Source of the DNA: DATDCV01 sp036524155
GTDB taxonomy: Bacteria > Verrucomicrobiota > Verrucomicrobiia > Limisphaerales > UBA8199
Length of the DNA: 39,506 nucleotides
Assembly (NCBI GenBank): GCA_036524155.1
Contig: DATDCV010000279.1
Span: 1-39,506, forward strand
Direction of reading: 5' to 3'
A program made the translations under genes and the position numbers. Of the stretch, positions 33,930-39,506 are shown in pieces. The notes below the pieces were generated by a model. It ran no database searches, had not been told where the DNA came from, and saw only the letters and a list, made by a program, of their open reading frames with translations. Position 1 is the first letter of the stretch, and the number at the start of each line of letters is the position of its first letter.

Positions 33930-35031
33930 GAATGTATGCGCCTAGCCCGCCGTTGTTCCGGGTACGGAACGGAATGAGCACTCGCACCATCAAACCGCCG
34001 CCCGCCGCACCGCGCATTTCAAACTCGTGCGCGTCGCCGTACAAAGTTCTGAGCCGGGCGCGGGTGTTGGACAGTCCCACTCCCTCGGAGGGCGCCGCAT
34101 TCTGCGGCAGGCCCTCGCCGTTGTCGTGCACCTCGAGGGCAAGCCCATCGCCCTGGCGCGACGCTTGCAGTTTGATTTGTCCAGCGCGGGCATGCGGCTC
34201 GATCCCATGCCGGATCGCGTTTTCAACCAGAGGCTGCAGGATAAGATTTGGCACTTGTGCGTCCAACGTTTCCGGTGCGGCTTCGATCCGGACCACCAGG
34301 CGGTTGCCGAACCTAATCTGTTCCAGCTCCAGGTATTTCTTCACAAAGTCCAATTCCTGCCGCAAGGAGACTTCCTGCGCGTCGCTGCTGTCTAACGCGG
34401 CGCGCAGGAGTTCGCCCAACCGCGAAATCATGCGGTCTGCCGCCTCGATATCCTTGTGCATCAGGGCCGATATCGAGTGGAGGCTGTTGAACAGGAAGTG
34501 CGGGTTGAGCTGCATTTGGAGCGCCTGCAACCGCGCCTGCGCAAGCCGGTTTTCCAGTTCAGCCGTCCGCAGCTCCCGGTCCCGGTATTTCCTGTAATAA
34601 TCGAACGCGCACGCAACCGCCACCATCACCCAATACAGCAGCAGGTTGAAATGCCATGTTTTGACCAGCAAAGGCTGAAAGGCCTGCAAGAACCCCGCCT
34701 GGCTCTGCCAGGTGCCCACCCACGCCCTCAAAACCATGTAGGCGCCCGAAAAAAGCGCGCTGCCCGCAGCGTGCACCGCCAGGCTGCGGCCCCGTTTCCC
34801 CGCTTCAAAATGGTAAACGCGGGCGAGCCGAATCACCGGCAGCGACAGCACCGCAAAAACGTACCAATCCGCCAGGGCGTAGCTGATCGCCTGTTTCCAA
34901 CTCACGTCCAGACCGGCCTGAGAGGTTGAGATGTGAAACTGGCAGGCGAAGCTCAGACCGATCAGCGTCCAAAACGCAAAAAACAACAGCCCTTTGACCC
35001 CGCGATTTTGGATGGCCGCACTCAGACGCAT
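33904..35031 (-). CDS. LytS/YehU-type membrane sensor histidine kinase
   Basis: A 375-residue sensor kinase. Four hydrophobic segments (about 14-30, 52-70, 86-104 and 127-143) form the membrane domain. The His_kinase motif reads LQMQLNPHFLFNSLHSISAL, with the phosphorylated His178. A HATPase domain follows with LVENAIRHGIEPH (N box), VHDNGEGLP (G1) and GVGLSNTRARL (G2). The ligand is unknown. It is divergent from the FG-GAP/ASPIC gene with a palindromic repeat between them, and overlaps its response regulator by 26 nt. Confidence 0.92.
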   Translation of the reverse strand: MRLSAAIQNRGVKGLLFFAFWTLIGLSFACQFHISTSQAGLDVSWKQAISYALADWYVFAVLSLPVIRLARVYHFEAGKRGRSLAVHAAGSALFSGAYMVLRAWVGTWQSQAGFLQAFQPLLVKTWHFNLLLYWVMVAVACAFDYYRKYRDRELRTAELENRLAQARLQALQMQLNPHFLFNSLHSISALMHKDIEAADRMISRLGELLRAALDSSDAQEVSLRQELDFVKKYLELEQIRFGNRLVVRIEAAPETLDAQVPNLILQPLVENAIRHGIEPHARAGQIKLQASRQGDGLALEVHDNGEGLPQNAAPSEGVGLSNTRARLRTLYGDAHEFEMRGAAGGGLMVRVLIPFRTRNNGGLGAYIHESANADS

Positions 35032-35157
35032 ATTGCTCGTTGCTGCCGCATCTGCTAGACACTAGACAAAGTCAGCATGCTAAACAAATCCTCTCTGGGG
35101 CCGGCTCGGTGTGAGCCGCTGGGAGCGTCGGAGCCCGCATCTGCCTTCCTGGCGTCC

Positions 35158-35262
35158 CGGCGCGCGGACTTCAGTCCACAGCAACGCCCGCCAACAGAAG
35201 GCTTCGGTATTCAGGACGCAACGGCCGGCCGGGCGTTGCTGCGGACTGAAGTCCGCGCGCCG
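35158..35262. repeat. 105-bp palindromic repeat, family with GCGGACTTCAGTCCGC arms
   Basis: The arms 35158-35190 and 35230-35262 are 33-bp inverted repeats with one mismatch. Each arm holds its own inner palindrome around GGACTTCAGTCC (GCGGACT/AGTCCGC in its perfect form). A second partial copy is at 39475-39506. The element lies between the sensor kinase and the ASPIC protein gene. Its length is a multiple of three and it has no stop in the ASPIC frame, so that frame stays open across it. Confidence 0.8.
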
Positions 35263-35328
35263 ACAGCCGCCCGCCGCCGGTTCTTGGGCCCTACGCATTC
35301 CAAGGCGTTACGGTTTGGTTTAGCGATA

Positions 35329-36999
35329 ATGCTGGCCGAGATGCTGGCGAGCGCGGCCCCGGAAATCCCTTTGGTTAAGTTCACCGATATCACGCGGCAG
35401 GCGGGCATTACCTTCGTTCACGAGAACGGCGCTTATGGTGACAAACTCCTGCCGGAAACCATGGGGGGCGGTGTGGCCTTCCTTGACTATGACAACGACG
35501 GCCTTCCGGACCTGCTCTTCATTAATTCCACCTACTGGCCCGGCCACATCCCGAACGGCAAGAAACCGCCGACGATGGCGCTTTATCACAATGAGGGCCG
35601 CGGAAGGTTCAAAGACGTCACGGCGGGTTCCGGATTGGACGTGAGCCTTTACGGAATGGGCGTCGCAGTTGGGGATTATGACAACGATGGGCTGGTGGAC
35701 ATTTTTATAACCGCCGTCGGGGGCAACCACCTTTTTCACAACGAAGGCAACGGGAAATTCCGGGACGCCACGAGTGTCGCCGGAGTGGGCGGGTGGCCGG
35801 ATTTTTGGAGCTCGAGCGCTGCCTGGATTGACTACGACAACGACGGGAAGCTCGACCTGTTCGTGTGCAGTTACATCCGCTGGTCCCCGGCTTTGGATCT
35901 GGCGGCACCGTACGAGCTGCCCAACATCGGGCGCGCCTACGGTCCTCCCCGCAATTTTCAGGGCGCGTTTCCCTATCTCTACCACAACGACGGCAACGGC
36001 CGATTCACCGAAGTCAGCGCCCAGGCCGGCCTCCAAATCAAGCACCCCTCGACCGGCCAGCCCATGGCCAAGTCCCTCGCCGTGTCGCCCGTCGATGTCG
36101 ACAACGACGGCTGGATCGACCTGGTCGTGGCGAACGACACCGTGCAGAATTTTCTGTTCCATAACGCGCGCAACGGCACGTTCAAGGAAATCGGCGCCCG
36201 CTCCGGCATCGCCTACGACGCGTACGGCCTGGTCCGCGGCGCGATGGGCATCGACTCCGCGCGGTTCCGCAACGACGACGCGCTGGGCATTGCGATCGGC
36301 AACTTTGCCAACGAAATGAACGCCCTCTATGTGGCCCAACGCGATTCGCTCGTGTTCGCCGACGAGGCAATCAAAGAAAATTTCGGGCCCGCCAGCCAGG
36401 TGTTGCTCAAATTCGGGCTGTTCTTTTTTGACTATGACCTGGACGGCCGGCCGGACGTCCTTACCGCCAACGGTCACCTGGAACCCGATATCCATCGCGT
36501 CCAGTCCGCCCAGGAATACCGCCAGCCCGCGCAACTGTTCTGGAATCGTGGCGACCCCAAAGGCTTCGGCTTCCTGCCGGTCACCGCCGAGAAAGCCGGC
36601 GACGACCTCTTCAAACCCATTGTGGGGCGCGGCTCTGCGTTTGCGGATATCGACGGGGATGGCGACCTGGATGTCGTGCTCACCCAAATCGCCGGGCCGC
36701 CCCTGTTGCTCCGCAACGACCAGAATCTGGGCCATCACTGGGTTCGCCTGAAGCTCGTCGGCACCAAGAGCAACCGCGATGCGATTGGCGCCTGGGTCAA
36801 AATGCGTGTCGCCGGACATACGCTCTCGCGCCAGGTCATGCCAACCCGCAGCTACCTCTCCCAATCCGAACTGCCCGTCACCTTCGGCCTCGGGACCGCC
36901 ACGAAGATCGACAACGTTGAGATCGTCTGGCCTGGAGGTACAACGCAAAAGCTAAGCCCTCCGCCGATTGACCGGCTCACGTTCATCACCGAGCCGTGA
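35329..36999 (+). CDS. FG-GAP/VCBS repeat protein with ASPIC/UnbV domain
   Basis: A secreted beta-propeller protein (556 residues from 35329). Six aspartate-rich calcium-type loops mark the propeller blades: DYDNDGLPD, DYDNDGLVD, DYDNDGKLD, DVDNDGWID, DYDLDGRPD and DIDGDGDLD. The last 90 residues are an ASPIC/UnbV domain with IDNVEIVWPGG. A hydrophobic stretch (FGLAIMLAEMLASAA) at the start suggests export, but its n-region begins before 35329. A TTG at 35284 or the ATG at 35077 would supply it; 35077 reads through the palindromic repeat. Function unknown; family members occur in surface and carbohydrate-related loci. Confidence 0.85.
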   Translation: MLAEMLASAAPEIPLVKFTDITRQAGITFVHENGAYGDKLLPETMGGGVAFLDYDNDGLPDLLFINSTYWPGHIPNGKKPPTMALYHNEGRGRFKDVTAGSGLDVSLYGMGVAVGDYDNDGLVDIFITAVGGNHLFHNEGNGKFRDATSVAGVGGWPDFWSSSAAWIDYDNDGKLDLFVCSYIRWSPALDLAAPYELPNIGRAYGPPRNFQGAFPYLYHNDGNGRFTEVSAQAGLQIKHPSTGQPMAKSLAVSPVDVDNDGWIDLVVANDTVQNFLFHNARNGTFKEIGARSGIAYDAYGLVRGAMGIDSARFRNDDALGIAIGNFANEMNALYVAQRDSLVFADEAIKENFGPASQVLLKFGLFFFDYDLDGRPDVLTANGHLEPDIHRVQSAQEYRQPAQLFWNRGDPKGFGFLPVTAEKAGDDLFKPIVGRGSAFADIDGDGDLDVVLTQIAGPPLLLRNDQNLGHHWVRLKLVGTKSNRDAIGAWVKMRVAGHTLSRQVMPTRSYLSQSELPVTFGLGTATKIDNVEIVWPGGTTQKLSPPPIDRLTFITEP

Positions 37000-37086
37000 C
37001 GCCCCTCGGCGACGATCAAAGGGCCTTTGAGCCGGCCCTGAGAATACATTTGCGGCCCTGCCCTGAGGGCCCCTAAGCTTTGGCGC

Positions 37087-38412
37087 ATGATCGCCCAATA
37101 CGTAGAAAAAGTCGTCGACCTGACCGACTCGTCAGCCAATCGCATTTTGAACATGAGCGTGGAGGAGGCCCGGCAGCGGGTCCTCAAAGGAGACCCTGAG
37201 TCAGTTCGGGAAATCGAGGGCTCGTTCGCCTTGCTTGCCCGCGACGGTAAAACGGTACGCCTGGCGCGTTCCCTCGACCGGCCGCTGCGCTATTTCCTGG
37301 CCAAGCGGCACGAAGGGCCCGCGCTGATTGTCGCCGACCGCATCGATGCCATCTACCGCCAGCTTCAGGCCGAGCAGCTTCAGGAGCAGTTTCATCCCAG
37401 TTACACCCGCATGGTTCCGGCGCATTACGTCGTCGAAATCCAATTGGTCGGCTGCCCGGACCCGGATCCCACGTACACACGGTTCTTCACGCCGCCGCGC
37501 AATGTGCTGCCGACCGACCTGGACGAAATCGGGAAGCGCTATATCAACGCCCTCGCCAACGAACTGGCGAAGTGGCTGCAGCAGGTCCCTCCCAGCAAAC
37601 CCATCGGGGTCGCCTTCTCCGGCGGTATCGACAGCGGGTCGGTGTTCCTGGTCACCTATCACGCGATGCGCCGGCTGGGGATGAGCCCAAGCCGCCTCAA
37701 GGCCTTTACCTTGGACTTCGGCGAAGGACCCGATGCCTCCCAGGCCCGCGAATTCCTCGGGCAGCTCGGGCTCGGTTTGTTCCTGGAGACCATCGAGACG
37801 GATCTATCCTCCCTTGACGTCGCCGAAACTCTGCGAGTGATCGAGGATTACAAGCCGCTCGACGTCGAATGCGCCTCGATGGGCCTGGCCTTGTGCCGCG
37901 GCATCCGGGCGCGCTACCCGGACTGGACAATCCTGGTGGACGGTGATGGAGGCGATGAGAACCTGAAAGATTACCCGATCGAAGAAAACCCTGAACTGAC
38001 CATCCGGAGCGTGGTCAACAACCTGATGCTTTACCAGGAGGGCTGGGGCGTCGGCCGGATCAAGCACTCCCTCACCTATAGCGGCGGCCAGAGCCGGAGC
38101 TGCGTCCGGACTTATGCGCCCGCGCGGCAATATGGGTTCGAGAGTTTCAGCCCGTACACGCGACCGGAAGTGATCGCCGTTGCCGAAGGGATCCCCTTCG
38201 AAGCGCTCACGGCGATGTCCGTTCCTCGCCTCTATTCCCTCAAAGGAGAGATCGTCGCACGGGGCATCAAGGCCCTGACCGGGTTGGATATGCCTGTCTT
38301 TCCGAAGCGGCGCTTCCAACACGGCGCGACGCCCGTGGAACGGCTGCGGCACCGCCTCCCCGGCCGCGAACGCGACTACCGCCGCCAGTTTTTGGCGATG
38401 TACGCGAGCTGA
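37087..38412 (+). CDS. Asparagine-synthetase-like protein without the glutaminase cysteine
   Basis: A 441-residue ATP-pyrophosphatase. The synthetase domain has the PP-loop SGGIDS at 178-183 and VDGDGGDENLKDYP, as in AsnB and beta-lactam synthetase. Residues about 40-130 look like a shortened AsnB N-terminal domain (EGSFALLARDG, LDRPLRYFL, VADRIDAI), but it starts MIAQ and has no catalytic Cys2, so it should not hydrolyse glutamine. It may therefore join an amine other than ammonia from glutamine, or act on a carboxyl in cis as beta-lactam synthetase does. The radical SAM gene follows after 32 nt, so the two probably act together. Substrate unknown. Confidence 0.8.
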   Translation: MIAQYVEKVVDLTDSSANRILNMSVEEARQRVLKGDPESVREIEGSFALLARDGKTVRLARSLDRPLRYFLAKRHEGPALIVADRIDAIYRQLQAEQLQEQFHPSYTRMVPAHYVVEIQLVGCPDPDPTYTRFFTPPRNVLPTDLDEIGKRYINALANELAKWLQQVPPSKPIGVAFSGGIDSGSVFLVTYHAMRRLGMSPSRLKAFTLDFGEGPDASQAREFLGQLGLGLFLETIETDLSSLDVAETLRVIEDYKPLDVECASMGLALCRGIRARYPDWTILVDGDGGDENLKDYPIEENPELTIRSVVNNLMLYQEGWGVGRIKHSLTYSGGQSRSCVRTYAPARQYGFESFSPYTRPEVIAVAEGIPFEALTAMSVPRLYSLKGEIVARGIKALTGLDMPVFPKRRFQHGATPVERLRHRLPGRERDYRRQFLAMYAS

Positions 38413-38444
38413 TCCGTAGTCGGGAACAGCCCGCGCCCAGGCTC

Positions 38445-39416
38445 GTGAACCCGGCGGCTTTCTCTCCACCCCCGCAGCAGGGCGATCCGACCTCGTGGAT
38501 CGTCGCACAACGCCCTGCGCGCGCCGTGGTCGACCCTTCCCGACCTGTTGGTCTCTTCCTGGAACAGGAACGGGCCGCCGACGGACGGATCGTAGACTCC
38601 GCCTGCGTTCTGCTCGCGAATAAGGAATGCCCCTGGCGCTGCCTCATGTGCGATCTTTGGCGCCACACGCTTCCCGGCCCAACACCCTTGGGCGCGATTC
38701 CCCGGCAAATCGATTTCGCTCTCTTGCAGTTCGCGACAGTCCCCGAGCAACTCAAACTCTATAACGCCGGCAGCTTCTTCGATGTCGCCGCAATCCCGCC
38801 GGCGGATTACCCAGCCATCGCCCGACGCATCGCCTTCGCCCGGCACGTCATTGTCGAATCCCACCCCCGGCTGGTTGGCGATCGAGCGCGGCAATTCCGC
38901 GATTTGCTCGCCGGGTCGCTCGAGGTGGCCATGGGGCTCGAAACCGTCCATCCCGCAGTTTTGCCCCGCCTCAACAAGCGATTCAGCCTCGATGACTTTG
39001 CCCGGGCGGCCGGTTTCCTCCTGCAGAGCCACATCAACCTTCGCGCATTTGTCCTGGTTCAGCCTCCCTTCCTTTCCGAGTCTGACGCGGTGCCCTGGAC
39101 GGCGAAGTCAGCCCAATTCGCGTTTGACTGCGGCGCTTCCGCGGTTTCACTCATCCCGACCCGGCCCGGCAACGGTGCCTTGGAGCAGCTCAGCCAGCAG
39201 GGCGAATTCTCTCCTCCCTCCCTCGCCACTCTCGAACAGGCGCTAGCCGCTGTCCTGGCCTTGAAACGAGGCCGCGCCTTTGCCGACACCTGGGACCTCC
39301 GCCGATTCTCGTCCTGTGCGGCCTGCTTACCCGAACGAAAACGGCGGCTTGAGCTGGCCAATCTAACCCAGGAAACCCAGCCCGCCGCGGCGTGCTGTGT
39401 TTGCGGCCCTCACTGA
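38445..39416 (+). CDS. Radical SAM protein resembling the RaSEA/COG1244 family
   Basis: A 323-residue radical SAM enzyme started by GTG at 38445. The 4Fe-4S site is Cys62-x3-Cys66-x2-Cys69 in CPWRCLMCDLW. Downstream, LYNAGSFFD, VIVESHPRLVG and MGLETVHPAVLPRLNKRF match the pattern of the COG1244 family to which archaeosine RaSEA belongs; this is recalled and not searched. An extra cluster of cysteines sits at the C-terminus (Cys291, Cys294, Cys317, Cys318, Cys320), a possible second cluster or zinc site. It follows the asparagine-synthetase-like gene by 32 nt, which suggests a two-step modification of a nucleoside or peptide. Confidence 0.78.
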   Translation: MNPAAFSPPPQQGDPTSWIVAQRPARAVVDPSRPVGLFLEQERAADGRIVDSACVLLANKECPWRCLMCDLWRHTLPGPTPLGAIPRQIDFALLQFATVPEQLKLYNAGSFFDVAAIPPADYPAIARRIAFARHVIVESHPRLVGDRARQFRDLLAGSLEVAMGLETVHPAVLPRLNKRFSLDDFARAAGFLLQSHINLRAFVLVQPPFLSESDAVPWTAKSAQFAFDCGASAVSLIPTRPGNGALEQLSQQGEFSPPSLATLEQALAAVLALKRGRAFADTWDLRRFSSCAACLPERKRRLELANLTQETQPAAACCVCGPH

Positions 39417-39474
39417 GGTTGCCGGCAAACGGATGCCGGGGACCCTCAGGCTTGGCGCCAACGCCGCTAACGGC

Positions 39475-39506
39475 CGGCGCGCGGACTTCAGTCCGCAGCA
39501 ACGTCC
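39475..39506. repeat. Partial copy of the GGACTTCAGTCC palindromic repeat
   Basis: This is the left arm of the element at 35158, with two mismatches over 32 nt and with the inner palindrome perfect (GCGGACT/AGTCCGC). The copy is cut by the window edge. It shows that the element is repeated in the genome and not peculiar to one locus. Confidence 0.7.

Noticed and set aside
1..39506. CRISPR arrays, tRNA or rRNA genes, insertion sequences and prophage genes
   Set aside because: No regularly spaced repeats, cloverleaf genes, transposases or phage proteins were recognised in any gap.

Overview
The window is GC-rich, densely coded bacterial chromosome with genes on both strands. The gene content points to a heterotrophic soil or freshwater member of the Verrucomicrobiota, most likely the Pedosphaera/Limisphaera group. 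The evidence is Tat leaders on Gfo/Idh/MocA and isomerase proteins, a sulfatase beside beta-helix glycosidases, a PQQ-propeller protein, a GYF-DUF4190/DUF2752 pair, an ASPIC/UnbV protein and many palindromic intergenic repeats. This placement is inferred from gene content; no rRNA or other marker gene is present.

Layout. 1-496 is a lower-GC gene-free stretch with a degenerate direct repeat. 497-2151 (minus) holds a PfkB sugar kinase coupled to bioD. 2251-3161 (plus) has two small membrane proteins, then a quinone oxidoreductase-like protein (3338-4330) and an exported GH2 beta-galactosidase (4596-7811). 7824-10396 is a LysR regulator divergent from a pirin, small membrane protein and YceI operon. 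A NagD-type HAD phosphatase follows. 11606-16963 encodes an exported molybdenum oxidoreductase system: a hybrid di-heme c / ethylbenzene-dehydrogenase-gamma-like protein, a type II DMSO-reductase-family catalytic subunit and an 87-residue partner.

16982-27295 is a carbohydrate locus: a sulfatase fused to a TIM-barrel glycosidase-like domain, an unknown secreted protein, a GH28-like enzyme, a large beta-helix protein, a PQQ propeller and a sugar isomerase-like protein. 28093-30604 (minus) is a surface-glycan operon of epimerase, GT2 glycosyltransferase and methyltransferase. 31040-32431 is a Tat-exported Gfo/Idh/MocA oxidoreductase. 33168-35031 is a LytS/LytR-like two-component pair, divergent from an FG-GAP/ASPIC protein. 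37087-39416 pairs an asparagine-synthetase-like protein lacking the glutaminase cysteine with a radical SAM protein.

The two most unusual systems are the molybdenum oxidoreductase, which has no beta (ferredoxin) subunit gene and an Asp in place of one FS0 cysteine, and the amidotransferase-like/radical-SAM pair. Three unrelated families of long inverted repeats (at 27976, 33010 and 35158/39475) and a strong 5'-leader hairpin (27308) look like dispersed palindromic elements of this genome.
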